A stretch of 64,000 nucleotides of DNA, taken from NCBI GenBank assembly GCA_001941225.1, contig MSHM01000009.1, positions 1 through 64,000 on the forward strand, given 5' to 3'. Made by a program: the position numbers and the translations under genes. Of this stretch, positions 26,349-34,713 are shown piece after piece (within the stretch, counting starts at the first letter, position 1; every line of letters begins with the position of its first letter). The notes below the pieces were generated by a model. It had not been told where the DNA came from, ran no database searches, and saw nothing but the letters and a program-made list of their open reading frames with translations. The stretch is from Oscillospiraceae bacterium Zagget12. Lineage in GTDB: Bacteria > Bacillota > Clostridia > UBA1381.

Positions 26349-26903
26349 ATGACAGAAACAGAGATGAAAAGCATTATAGACGAGGAAACCTATAAAAGGG
26401 TGAAAAGGGCGTTTAATTGGGACAGCGTAAAGGAGCAGGTAAACAATTATTATACCGACGAAAACGGAATACTGCGCGAAAAGCGCGTGATGGTGCGCGT
26501 AAGAGTGGTTGACGGTGTGTCCAAGATACAGGTAAAGCTGCATAAAAACGCGGCAAGTCCGCTCCAGATATGCGAGGAAACCGAGTATGAAATCGAGAAC
26601 GCGCCGGAGGTGATAGACGCCGACACGGCAAGGAACATTACCGGTATGGACGTCGGAGAGCTGCGCAAAATCGGCAGCGCGACAACCCTGCGCCGCGTAA
26701 AGCGCCATAACGGCTCGGAGCTGTGCCTTGATATGACGACATATTTCGATAAGACGGATTATGAGGCGGAGGTTGAATACGAGGGCAAAATGAGCGCGGA
26801 GCTGCTTATGAAACTTATGAATCTCGGCGTGACGTTTGACAAAAACAGCGTCGGTAAGTTCGCGCGTTTCCTTGCGGAATATGAAAAACACAACAATATA
26901 TAG
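26349..26903 (+). CDS. CYTH-domain protein (triphosphate tunnel family)
   Basis: 184 aa. The N-terminal ETEMKSIIDEETYKRV carries the E-x-E-x-K pattern of CYTH enzymes, then NNYYTDENGILREKRVMVRVRV, KIQVKLHKNAA, LCLDMTTYFDKTDYEAEVEYEG, the alternating charged strands that line the tunnel. Such proteins hydrolyse tripolyphosphate or thiamine triphosphate, or bind nucleotides; which one here is unknown. AGGAGAAAGCT precedes the start. Confidence 0.88.
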   Translation: MTETEMKSIIDEETYKRVKRAFNWDSVKEQVNNYYTDENGILREKRVMVRVRVVDGVSKIQVKLHKNAASPLQICEETEYEIENAPEVIDADTARNITGMDVGELRKIGSATTLRRVKRHNGSELCLDMTTYFDKTDYEAEVEYEGKMSAELLMKLMNLGVTFDKNSVGKFARFLAEYEKHNNI

Positions 26904-26935
26904 GACATTTATTTATTATGAAAGGCTGTGCGCGT

Positions 26936-27736
26936 ATGATAGAGGAATTAAAGCAAATCGCCCGCGAGGCGGGTAAAATTATGCTTGAAAGCAAGGATTT
27001 CGGAATTTACAGCAAAGGAACCGCCGCGAATTATGTTTCCGATATTGACATAAAGGTAGAGAATTTTCTGCGCGAAAGGCTTTTTGCGTTGTGTCCCGAC
27101 GCCGCTTTTATCGGCGAGGAAAGCTCGGAAAACGATTACGGCGCGGATAAGCAATGGATAGTCGACCCGATAGACGGCACGGCGAATTTTGTGCGCGGTA
27201 TGGATATGAGCGCGGTGTCGATAGCGTTTGCCGAGGGCGGTGCCGTCACGGCGGGCGCGGTGTATAATCCCTACTTAGACAAAATGTTTTACGCCGAAAA
27301 GGGCGGCGGAGCGTATATGAACGGCGAGAGAATATATGTTTCCGAAATACCGCTTGAAAATTCCTTATTCAGCATTGCTATGAGCGTTTACAAAAAGGAA
27401 TACGCTCCGATGTGCTTTGACCTGGCGGAAAGGATACATATGCAATGCGAGGATATTCGCAGGATAGGCAGCGCGGCTATAGAGCTGTGTAATTTGGCGG
27501 CGGGCAAGACGGAGATGTTTTTTGAGGCGCGCCTGTATCCCTGGGATTATGCCGCGGCGTCGCTTTTTATAAGCGAGGCGGGCGGATATATAGGCTCTAT
27601 GAGCGGCGGTTTGGTTTATGATAAGGTTATTCCGGTGATTGCGGCAAACTCAAAGGAAAGCTTTGAGCTTTTGCAAAAGGAGGCGCGCGAATGTTTCGCG
27701 GGTTGTGTTGATTTGAAAAACGGAGAGGATATATGA
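26936..27736 (+). CDS. inositol monophosphatase family protein
   Basis: 266 aa from MIEELKQIAREAGKIML; the ATG at 26918 is an alternative start. Metal-binding motifs are present: FIGEES (E), WIVDPIDGTANFVRG (DPIDGT) and YPWDYAAASLFISEAGG (WD), the full IMPase signature. SuhB/CysQ-like phosphatases act on inositol phosphates, PAP or NADP; substrate undetermined. Overlaps the PP2C gene by 4 nt (ATGA). Confidence 0.93.
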   Translation: MIEELKQIAREAGKIMLESKDFGIYSKGTAANYVSDIDIKVENFLRERLFALCPDAAFIGEESSENDYGADKQWIVDPIDGTANFVRGMDMSAVSIAFAEGGAVTAGAVYNPYLDKMFYAEKGGGAYMNGERIYVSEIPLENSLFSIAMSVYKKEYAPMCFDLAERIHMQCEDIRRIGSAAIELCNLAAGKTEMFFEARLYPWDYAAASLFISEAGGYIGSMSGGLVYDKVIPVIAANSKESFELLQKEARECFAGCVDLKNGEDI

Positions 27737-28449
27737 GAGCTGTATCGGTAAGCAACGCGGGCGGAAGAAAAAATAATGAGGACCGCATAGGCTATGCGGG
27801 CGCGGACGGAATATGGTGCTTTGTGCTGTGCGACGGCTTGGGCGGACAGCTTTGCGGAGATGCCGCGGCGGAAATTGTTCGCGACGCGGTTTGCGGCGCG
27901 TTTGAAAAAAATCCTGAGCTGTCGGGTAAGGCTCTTTATCGGTATATGGAAATGGCGGCATCGATGCTCGGCGAGGAACGCGAAAATGACGAGAGCAGAT
28001 ATAATATGTCCTCGACGGCTGTCACGCTCTTGACCGACGGTGAACGCGCGGTATGGGCGCACGCCGGCGACAGCAGACTTTATTATATCTCGGACGGCAA
28101 AATATCAAGCATAACCGACGATCATTCTCTTGCGTTCGCGGAATTTAAGCGCGGAATGATTACATATGACGAAATACGCAGAAGTCCGAACCAAAATAAG
28201 CTTTTGAGATGTATCAATGATGTGTATGATTTCAATCCCGATGTTTCCGACGTTATAAAGCTCAAAAAAGGCGACGCGTTTTTGATGTGTACGGACGGAT
28301 TTTGGGAATATGTTACCGAGAACGATATTGAAAGTACACTGAGCGCTGCCGCGTCACCCGCGCAGTGGCTTGAAAAAATGCTTGAGGTGCTGCATAAAAA
28401 CGAAATTGAAGAAAACGATAATTACAGCGCGATTGCCGTTATGATATAA
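27733..28449 (+). CDS. second PP2C-type phosphatase
   Basis: 238 aa. RKNNEDRIGYA, FVLCDGLGGQLCGDAAAE, WAHAGDSRLYYI, DDHSL, MCTDGFWEYV and ENDNYSAIAV give the complete PPM/PP2C motif set with DGxGG. No kinase is adjacent, unlike the PP2C at 6300. The terminal gene of the 24.4 kb unit; translation is coupled to the IMPase gene by the 4-nt overlap. It is closer to ordinary PrpC-type phosphatases than the accessory one. Confidence 0.94.
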   Translation: MRAVSVSNAGGRKNNEDRIGYAGADGIWCFVLCDGLGGQLCGDAAAEIVRDAVCGAFEKNPELSGKALYRYMEMAASMLGEERENDESRYNMSSTAVTLLTDGERAVWAHAGDSRLYYISDGKISSITDDHSLAFAEFKRGMITYDEIRRSPNQNKLLRCINDVYDFNPDVSDVIKLKKGDAFLMCTDGFWEYVTENDIESTLSAAASPAQWLEKMLEVLHKNEIEENDNYSAIAVMI

Positions 28450-28525
28450 CGCTCACGCACAGCTGTAAAATTATCTCGTATGGGTGGCGCCCTCGACGAC
28501 CCGAGGTTCCCCTATAAGAGGTTCG

Positions 28526-28556
28526 GGCGACCACAAGGGTCGCCTTTTTTGCGTGT
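28526..28556 (+). terminator. terminator after the PP2C operon
   Basis: GGCGACC pairs with GGTCGCC around ACAAG, followed by TTTTTT; the hairpin also recurs at 28783-28808. Confidence 0.85.
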
Positions 28557-28561
28557 CGGAA

Positions 28562-28820
28562 AATTCTCCCCTACAACCACAGCAGGGGATTTAGCGTTAT
28601 TTTAAATATAGCGCAATCCCTCATCTGTCGGCTACGCCGACACCTTCCCCCGGGGGAAGGCTTAGGACTTGCGGCAAATTTGATTAGCCTTCCCCTCAGG
28701 GGAAGGTGGCACACGCCGCAGGCGGGTGACGGATGAGGGTTAGCCCGCCCTTACAACCACGCCGGCAAATTTATATCGTATGGGCGACCCTTGTGGTCGC
28801 CCTTTTTTGCGTGCTGGCAA
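28562..28820. repeat. cluster of palindromic repeats in a 550-bp intergenic region
   Basis: 28616-28662 (CCCTCATCTGTCGGC..CACCTTCCCC CGGGGGAAGG) and 28685-28746 (GCCTTCCCCTCAGGGGAAGG..GACGGATGAGGG) are two inverted family A copies that could pair into one large stem. 28774-28808 is family B (GTATGGGCGACC..GGTCGCCC TTTTTT). Nothing coding is seen from 28450 to 29000. Confidence 0.85.
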
Positions 28821-28932
28821 ATTAACCTCGCCGGCGACCCTCGACGAGCCGCATTTACGGCGGCGAAACGTGTGAAAACGTCCCGACGAACGCGCCGTTA
28901 CACAAAAAACACAAGTAATTGAAAGATAACTA

Positions 28933-28961
28933 TTGAAAAATCTGTATTTTTGCGATATAAT
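28933..28961 (+). promoter_or_regulatory. promoter of ilvA-like operon
   Basis: TTGAAA (28933-28938), 17-nt spacer, TATAAT (28956-28961), 39 nt before the ATG. Confidence 0.75.
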
Positions 28962-29000
28962 TATACGATAAGGATAAGCAACGAAAGGAACTGTTAAAAA

Positions 29001-30209
29001 ATGGATTTGGATTTAAAGCAAATTGAACTTGCGGCAAAGCGTTTGGAGCCGACAATTCACAGAACAAAAATCGAGTCGTCAAAAACATTCTCCGATATGA
29101 CGGGCGGAGAAATATATTTGAAATTTGAAAATCAGCAAAAGACAGGCTCGTTCAAAATAAGGGGCGCATCAAATAAAATCGCGGCGCTTGTTGAAAGAGG
29201 AGAAATAACCTCGGCGGTCGCGTCGTCGGCGGGCAATCACGCGCAGGGTGTGGCTTATGCGTCACACGTACACGGAATTCCCGCGACAATAGTAATGCCC
29301 AAATCAACGCCTATAGCAAAGGTAAGCGCAACCGAGGGCTACGGCGCGAAGGTGGTACTGCATGGCGACTGCTACGACGACGCCTACAACAAAGCCGTTG
29401 AAATTCAGGAAAAAGAGGGCGCTACATTTCTGCACCCGTATGACGATATAGAGGTTATGGCGGGTCAGGGCACTCTCGGTATTGAAATTTTAGAGGATTT
29501 GCCCACGGTTGATATAGTAATCGTTCCCGCGGGCGGCGGCGGACTTTTGGCGGGAGTCGCGGCGTGCATAAAGCAGATAAATCCGCGCGTTAAAATAATC
29601 GGCGTTCAAGCCGAGGGCGCGCCGGCTATAAGTATGTCATTCAAGCAGAAAAAGCTTGTCACCACCGATTCCGCGACAACCATTGCCGACGGTATTGCGG
29701 TAAAGGTTCCCGGAACAAATACGGTTGAGCTTATAAATAAGTATGCCGACGATGTTGTAACCGTTTCGGATGCGGAAATTTCAGCCGTGATACTTCTTCT
29801 TTTGGAACGCACAAAGCAGGTCGTAGAGCCGGCGGGCGCAACTCCGCTTGCCGCTGTGCTGAACGGCAAGGTTGACGTTAAGGGCAAAAAGGTAGCCTGC
29901 GTTCTGTCCGGCGGTAATATCGACGTGAGCTTTATTCAGAGAATTATCGAGCTTGGTCTTGCCTCGCGTGAGAGAAAGCTCAAGTTCAGAACAACACTTC
30001 TTGATATTCCCGGAAGTCTGGAGCATCTTTCAAGAGTGTTGTCGGACGAAAACGCGAATATTATTATGGTTCAGTATGACCGTTGGAGCGCGAACCTTGA
30101 CCCGAACGAGGCTATTATCCATATCGCCTGCGAGGTCGGCGGCAAGGAGCACGGCGAGAGAACCGTTAAGGCGCTTGAAAAGCATGGCTATAAGGTGACA
30201 AAGGAATAG
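29001..30209 (+). CDS. ilvA: threonine ammonia-lyase (threonine dehydratase) with ACT domain
   Basis: 402 aa. PLP enzyme: KTGSFKIRGA carries the Schiff-base lysine (K52), SSAGNHAQGVAYA and PAGGGGLLAGVA bind the cofactor and phosphate. After ~residue 325 a C-terminal ACT-type domain (RTTLLDIPGSLEHLSRVLSDENANI) is present, giving the ~400-aa form seen in Clostridia, shorter than biosynthetic E. coli IlvA with its two ACT-like domains. It converts threonine to 2-oxobutanoate and ammonia. Catabolic versus isoleucine role is not decided by sequence. AACGAAAGGAAC precedes the start. Confidence 0.93.
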   Translation: MDLDLKQIELAAKRLEPTIHRTKIESSKTFSDMTGGEIYLKFENQQKTGSFKIRGASNKIAALVERGEITSAVASSAGNHAQGVAYASHVHGIPATIVMPKSTPIAKVSATEGYGAKVVLHGDCYDDAYNKAVEIQEKEGATFLHPYDDIEVMAGQGTLGIEILEDLPTVDIVIVPAGGGGLLAGVAACIKQINPRVKIIGVQAEGAPAISMSFKQKKLVTTDSATTIADGIAVKVPGTNTVELINKYADDVVTVSDAEISAVILLLLERTKQVVEPAGATPLAAVLNGKVDVKGKKVACVLSGGNIDVSFIQRIIELGLASRERKLKFRTTLLDIPGSLEHLSRVLSDENANIIMVQYDRWSANLDPNEAIIHIACEVGGKEHGERTVKALEKHGYKVTKE

Positions 30210-30212
30210 GTT

Positions 30213-31400
30213 ATGATTAAAAAATCTCTTATTTCACTGATGTATGAGGCGGCGTCGATACAGCGCTGGAACGACCATATCCGTCCCTGGACGGGATTTA
30301 CCGAGCTTGACAAGCAGGCTCATAAGATGTTCTACGCCTATGTTCTCGCTAAGTGCGAGGGCGACGGAGTGGATTGGATTAGGCTTGCCGAGGGCGGAAT
30401 TTTCGAGTTTTTCCACCGCATTATATTGACCGATATAAAGCCGCCTATTTATCATAAGCTTGTCAAGGAAAAGGGAACGCAGATTGACAGCTGGGTGCTT
30501 TCCGAATTAAAGGCGCATATGGAGGGCATCGGCGGCGGATTTTTCGGGAGAATGGAAAAATATTATCTCGACAAGGACTATTCATCTCTCGAAAAAAAGA
30601 TTTTAAAGGCGGCGCATTACCACGCGAGTAATTGGGAATTTAAAATTATATATCCGATGAATCCCGAAACCTTCGGCATCGAGCAGGTAAAGACCGAAAT
30701 GGCGCAGGGACTGGCGGCGTGCGATACGTTCAAGGGATTTCGTTATTTTGCGGGCAGCGAATATTTGCAGCAGTTTTTGTCGCTTATAGGAAAGCTCAGG
30801 TATCAGCAGCGCTGGTCAAAGGCGGTGAGAATGCCGCAGACATTCGTTATGGGACATATGCTTGTCGTGGCGATACTTTCGTATTTTATGACGCTCGAGC
30901 TTGACAATCCGTGCGGAAAAAGACTTCAAAACAACTTTTTCGCCGGACTTTTCCATGACCTGCCCGAGGTTTTGACGCGCGATATTGTGTCGCCCGTCAA
31001 GAACAGCGTAAAGGGACTGGACAGCATCATCAGCGAAATAGAGGACGAGCAGACGAAAGAGGTTATATATCCTCTTCTGCCGCCGTCGTGGCACGGCGAG
31101 ATTGAGTATTATACTCAGAATGAGTTTGACTCGAAAATAATCGACAGCGGCGCGGTAAAAACGGTTACGTCGGATATTGTAAACGAGAAATACAACGATG
31201 ATAAATTCAATCCGATTGACGGACAAATTATCCGCGGCTGCGATCATCTTTCTGCGTATATCGAGGCGTATATGTCGCTTAATTACGGCATAATGTCCGA
31301 CCAGATGATGAGCGGCTACACGCATTTGAGAGAAAGATATAAGGATAAGATTATCGGCGGAATTAATTTCAGCGAATTATTTAACTATTTTGAATTATGA
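30213..31400 (+). CDS. YfbR-like HD-domain protein
   Basis: 395 aa, starting 3 nt after ilvA. HD residues are visible: first half FTELDKQAHKMFYAYVL, second half QTFVMGHMLVVAI, NNFFAGLFHDLPEVLTRDIVSPVK (HD with DLPE) and IIRGCDHLSAYIEAY, as in YfbR-type HD phosphohydrolases; the length suggests two related halves. YfbR relatives hydrolyse deoxynucleoside monophosphates, but the substrate of this long Clostridial form is unknown. Coupled with recX by a 4-nt overlap. Confidence 0.87.
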   Translation: MIKKSLISLMYEAASIQRWNDHIRPWTGFTELDKQAHKMFYAYVLAKCEGDGVDWIRLAEGGIFEFFHRIILTDIKPPIYHKLVKEKGTQIDSWVLSELKAHMEGIGGGFFGRMEKYYLDKDYSSLEKKILKAAHYHASNWEFKIIYPMNPETFGIEQVKTEMAQGLAACDTFKGFRYFAGSEYLQQFLSLIGKLRYQQRWSKAVRMPQTFVMGHMLVVAILSYFMTLELDNPCGKRLQNNFFAGLFHDLPEVLTRDIVSPVKNSVKGLDSIISEIEDEQTKEVIYPLLPPSWHGEIEYYTQNEFDSKIIDSGAVKTVTSDIVNEKYNDDKFNPIDGQIIRGCDHLSAYIEAYMSLNYGIMSDQMMSGYTHLRERYKDKIIGGINFSELFNYFEL

Positions 31401-31876
31401 GATATGACAAAGAACAAAGGGAATTGACCTTTGAAGAGGCAAAGGATAAGGCGCTGCGGCTTTTGGAATTTCGCGCTCACAGCGAAAAGGAGCTTGCGGA
31501 TAAGCTGAAAAGAGCCGGCGCAAAGGAATACGACATAGAGGAAATTCTTGAGTTTTGCCGCAATTACGGCTTTGTGAACGACAGAAATTACGCTCTTTCA
31601 AAGGCGAGGGACTTAAAGAACCTTAAAAAATACGGCGTAAGGCGTATAAAGTCGGAGCTTTACAGCAAGGGTATTCCGGCGGAATATATCGAGGAGGCTG
31701 TATCGGAGCTTGACTATGAGGAAAACGACCTTTTGCCCTTGGTAGAAAAAAAGCTTAAAGGCGATTTTGAAAAGAAAAACGTGGATAAATGTATAAGGTA
31801 TTTCATATACCGCGGATACAGCTTTTCGGATATTAAAAGCTGTATTGAAAATATCAAACAGGAATATGGAGAATAG
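31397..31876 (+). CDS. recX: RecX family regulatory protein
   Basis: 159 aa. Tandem three-helix repeats typical of RecX: EEAKDKALRLLEFRAHSEKELADKL, YDIEEILEFCRNYGFVNDRNYA, KKYGVRRIKSELYSKGIPAEYIEEA, and SFSDIKSCIEN. RecX binds RecA filaments and limits strand exchange. recA itself is not in the window. Translation is coupled to the upstream gene (overlap ATGA). Confidence 0.93.
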   Translation: MRYDKEQRELTFEEAKDKALRLLEFRAHSEKELADKLKRAGAKEYDIEEILEFCRNYGFVNDRNYALSKARDLKNLKKYGVRRIKSELYSKGIPAEYIEEAVSELDYEENDLLPLVEKKLKGDFEKKNVDKCIRYFIYRGYSFSDIKSCIENIKQEYGE

Positions 31877-31880
31877 ATTT

Positions 31881-33206
31881 ATGTATAACATCGGTCTTGT
31901 TTCGCTCGGCTGCGCGAAAAATCAGACGGACGCCGAAATAATGCTGGGTATACTTGCGGAGGACGGCTTTAATATAACATACGACCCGTCCGACGCGGAC
32001 GTAATAATAGTGAATACCTGCGGCTTTATCGAGTCCGCAAAGCAGGAATCAATAGACGCCATACTTGAAATGGCTCAGTATAAAGAGGGAAGATGCAGGC
32101 TGCTTATCGCGACGGGCTGCCTCGCGGAGCGCTACAGCAGTGATATTTTGATTGAGCTGCCGGAGGTGGACGCGATAGTCGGCACCGGCGATTATGATAA
32201 AATCGCGCAGGTAATACGCGCCGCGTTTGACGGCGAAAAAAAGGTAATATGCGGACATAGGGACAGAACTCCGGAGGAGAGGCTGCCGAGGATATTATCC
32301 ACGCCGCCGTACACGGCGTATCTGAAAATTGCCGACGGCTGCGACAATAACTGCACCTACTGCGCGATTCCCTTGATACGCGGACATTTTCGGAGCAGAA
32401 AAACAGAGGACATAGTCGATGAGGCGCGGCGTCTTGCTCAAAGCGGCGTAAAGGAGCTTATATTAATCGCGCAGGACACCACGCGCTACGGTGTGGATTT
32501 ATACGGCAAATACAGCCTTGACGCTCTTTTGGAGGAGCTTGTCAAAATCGACGGTATAGAATGGATAAGAGCGCATTATTATTATCCCGAGGCGATTACA
32601 GAAAGCCTTATAGACACAATGGCAAGGTATAATAAGATATGCAATTACATAGATATGCCCGTGCAGCACGGCAATAACGATATTCTGAGAAGAATGGCGC
32701 GGCGCACAACGCAGGAGGAAATGCTCGAAAAAATAAAATACATCAGGGAGAAAATTCCCGACTGCACAATAAGAACGTCAATCATAGTCGGATTCCCGGG
32801 CGAAACGGAGGAGCAGTTTAACGACCTTTGCGAGTTTGTTAAAAAAGTGAAGTTTGACAGAATGGGTGTCTTCACGTATTCGAGAGAAGAGGACACCGCC
32901 GCGGCGGATTTCCCGAACCAGATAGACGAGGAAATCAAAGAAAGCCGCCTTGACACTCTTATGACGATACAGCAGGGTATTTCGCTTGAGCTGAACAAAG
33001 CAAAGCTCGGAAAGACAGTTGAGGTGCTTGTTGAGGGCTATGATGAGGACAGCTTTTTGTTCTACGGCAGGAGCCGCGGCGACAGCATTGACGTTGACGG
33101 CAAGGTATATTTCGCCACGGAGGACGAGGTTAATGCGGGCGATATTATAAAGGTAAAAATTTTGGACGCGGACGAGTACGACCTAACGGGTCAGGCGGAG
33201 GTGTGA
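31881..33206 (+). CDS. rimO: ribosomal protein S12 methylthiotransferase RimO
   Basis: 441 aa counted from MYNIGLVSLGCAKNQTDAE; the ATG at 31881 has ATGGAGAA upstream, and 31866 is an alternative. UPF0004 cysteine motif (SLGCAKN, NTCGFIESAK, ATGCLAERY), radical-SAM cluster CDNNCTYCAIP, then TRAM domain from ~residue 380. The order and IRGHFRSR favour RimO over MiaB. It methylthiolates Asp88 of S12 using two Fe-S clusters. Confidence 0.96.
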   Translation: MYNIGLVSLGCAKNQTDAEIMLGILAEDGFNITYDPSDADVIIVNTCGFIESAKQESIDAILEMAQYKEGRCRLLIATGCLAERYSSDILIELPEVDAIVGTGDYDKIAQVIRAAFDGEKKVICGHRDRTPEERLPRILSTPPYTAYLKIADGCDNNCTYCAIPLIRGHFRSRKTEDIVDEARRLAQSGVKELILIAQDTTRYGVDLYGKYSLDALLEELVKIDGIEWIRAHYYYPEAITESLIDTMARYNKICNYIDMPVQHGNNDILRRMARRTTQEEMLEKIKYIREKIPDCTIRTSIIVGFPGETEEQFNDLCEFVKKVKFDRMGVFTYSREEDTAAADFPNQIDEEIKESRLDTLMTIQQGISLELNKAKLGKTVEVLVEGYDEDSFLFYGRSRGDSIDVDGKVYFATEDEVNAGDIIKVKILDADEYDLTGQAEV

Positions 33207-33209
33207 TGT

Positions 33210-33758
33210 ATGAATACAGCGAATAAAATAACAATGATACGCGTATTTCTTGTGCCGGTATTTATGGTTTTGTTTATGATTGACAATACCGTGTGCCATT
33301 ACGCGGCTTTGGGAGTGTTTATTCTTGCGTCGGTAACAGACGCGATAGACGGTTATGTGGCAAGGAAATATAATCAGACGACAACATTCGGAAAGTTTGT
33401 GGACCCGCTTGCGGATAAGGTGCTTACAACGTCGGCTTTCCTTATACTTATGTATTACGACCGTATGTCCGTATGGGCGCTGATGATAGTGCTTACGCGT
33501 GAATTTATGGTTGCGGGCGTGAGGCTGGTTGCCGCGGGAGAGGGCAAGGTTGTTGCCGCGAGTATGTGGGGCAAGCTGAAAACCGTAACGCAGATGATTG
33601 CGGTAATCGCGGCTATGCTGCTTTTGCCGTATGAGAGATTTTTGGGTGTGCGCGCATCGTTGATTTCGGATATACTCATATGGATTTCGGTTGCGTTCAC
33701 AATAATCTCGGGTATAGATTACCTTGCAAAAAATTGGAAACTGATGGAAATGAAATAG
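33210..33758 (+). CDS. pgsA: CDP-diacylglycerol-glycerol-3-phosphate 3-phosphatidyltransferase
   Basis: 182 aa, about four membrane helices. The CDP-alcohol phosphotransferase signature is complete: [20 protein letters not shown] then DPLADKV, with the metal-binding aspartates. N-terminal [15 protein letters not shown] is PgsA-like. It makes phosphatidylglycerol phosphate in the membrane. rimO-pgsA adjacency is usual in Firmicutes. Confidence 0.96.
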   Translation: MNTANKITMIRVFLVPVFMVLFMIDNTVCHYAALGVFILASVTDAIDGYVARKYNQTTTFGKFVDPLADKVLTTSAFLILMYYDRMSVWALMIVLTREFMVAGVRLVAAGEGKVVAASMWGKLKTVTQMIAVIAAMLLLPYERFLGVRASLISDILIWISVAFTIISGIDYLAKNWKLMEMK

Positions 33759-33772
33759 ACGGAGGAAATACA

Positions 33773-34411
33773 ATGGAAGAAATAATAAACACACTGAAAT
33801 TTGACGCGAGCGGGCTTATCCCCGCCGTTGTGCAGAATATAGAAACGGGCGAGGTGCTTATGGTCGCTTATATGAACGCGGACACCATCAGGAAAACCGT
33901 TGAAACGGGCAGAGCCACGTTTTGGTCAAGAAGTCGCCGAGAGGTGTGGGTAAAGGGTGAAACCTCCGGTAATTATATGTATGTAAAGGAAATACGCGTT
34001 GACTGCGACTGCGACTGTCTTGTTTTGCTTGTAAATCCGGCGGGCAACGCGTGCCATACAGGCAACAGAAGTTGTTTCTTCAGAAAGATTGAGGACGGAA
34101 AGCTTGTCGAGGACAAAAACGAAAAAATAAAATCCGATGTGTTCGCGCGCGAACAGGCTGTTGTTATCGACAGGAAGGAAAATCCCGAGGACGGAAGTTA
34201 TACAAATTATCTGTTTGACAAGGGCGAGGACAAAATCCTGAAAAAGGTCGGCGAGGAGGCGGCGGAGGTCGTTATCGCGGGAAAGAACCGCGATAAGGAC
34301 GAAATCAGCTACGAGGTTGCCGATTTAATATATCATCTTACCGTAATGCTTGTGGATAACGGAATGACCTGGGAGGATATTTACGCGGAAATGGAGCGCC
34401 GCAGAAATTAA
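33773..34411 (+). CDS. hisIE: bifunctional phosphoribosyl-AMP cyclohydrolase/phosphoribosyl-ATP diphosphatase
   Basis: 212 aa from [21 protein letters not shown], start set by GGAGGAAATACA. The HisI half has [22 protein letters not shown] and metal ligands in [14 protein letters not shown] and [11 protein letters not shown]; the HisE half has [28 protein letters not shown]. These are steps 2 and 3 of histidine synthesis. No other his gene is in the window, so it is a stand-alone member. Confidence 0.95.
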   Translation: MEEIINTLKFDASGLIPAVVQNIETGEVLMVAYMNADTIRKTVETGRATFWSRSRREVWVKGETSGNYMYVKEIRVDCDCDCLVLLVNPAGNACHTGNRSCFFRKIEDGKLVEDKNEKIKSDVFAREQAVVIDRKENPEDGSYTNYLFDKGEDKILKKVGEEAAEVVIAGKNRDKDEISYEVADLIYHLTVMLVDNGMTWEDIYAEMERRRN

Positions 34412-34432
34412 AAGCGAAAGGGTGTGCGTATT

Positions 34433-34621
34433 GTGACGGCAATAAAAATTGCGGCTCTTGTGATTGGGCTTATCGCGCTTATTCTTACCTTTAAGACTAA
34501 GCTTGTGATTGAAAAGGTACTGAAAAGGGAGCCGACCGAAGAGATGGTTCTGCGAGTCAAATACATCGCGCTCGCACTTGCGGTCATAGCGTTTTTAAGC
34601 GTATTCATATTAGCAAGATAG
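34433..34621 (+). CDS. small two-helix membrane protein
   Basis: 62 aa from GTG 34433 behind GAAAGGG (GTG 34424 is an alternative start). Two hydrophobic segments (AALVIGLIALILTF and ALALAVIAFLSVFILA) flank a charged loop KLVIEKVLKREPTEEMVLRVKY. No family recognised; small proteins of this layout appear before tRNA synthetase genes in some Clostridia, but that is only a recollection. Directly follows hisIE. Confidence 0.65.
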   Translation: MTAIKIAALVIGLIALILTFKTKLVIEKVLKREPTEEMVLRVKYIALALAVIAFLSVFILAR

Positions 34622-34624
34622 GAG

Positions 34625-34670
34625 TTAATGCGAAAAATAAACGGCGCATTTTGTTTATTTTCCGCATTAA
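34625..34670 (+). terminator. long hairpin before valS
   Basis: TTAATGCG-AAAAATAAAC (34625-34642) pairs with GTTTATTTTC-CGCATTAA (34653-34670), 18 bp with one mismatch and a 10-nt loop; only a short T-rich tail, so terminator or mRNA element. Confidence 0.6.
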
Positions 34671-34677
34671 TATTTAT

Positions 34678-34692
34678 GCCGCCGCAGGCGGC
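34678..34692 (+). promoter_or_regulatory. GCCGCC-GCA-GGCGGC hairpin before valS ribosome site
   Basis: Six G-C pairs around a GCA loop, followed by GGAATGGAGGATTAAT and the valS ATG; the same cassette is found at 24440 and 48539. Confidence 0.7.
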
Positions 34693-34713
34693 GGAATGGA
34701 GGATTAATCATAG

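Noticed and set aside
25212-26891. Long minus-strand open frame (559 codons)
   Set aside because: It lies antisense to the DUF2264, DUF4250 and CYTH genes, which have ribosome sites and conserved motifs; its composition is Arg/His/Tyr-rich, typical of a mirror frame.
34622-34713. T-box before valS
   Set aside because: The 92-nt region has two hairpins but no T-box consensus (AGGGTGGNACCGCG) and is too short.
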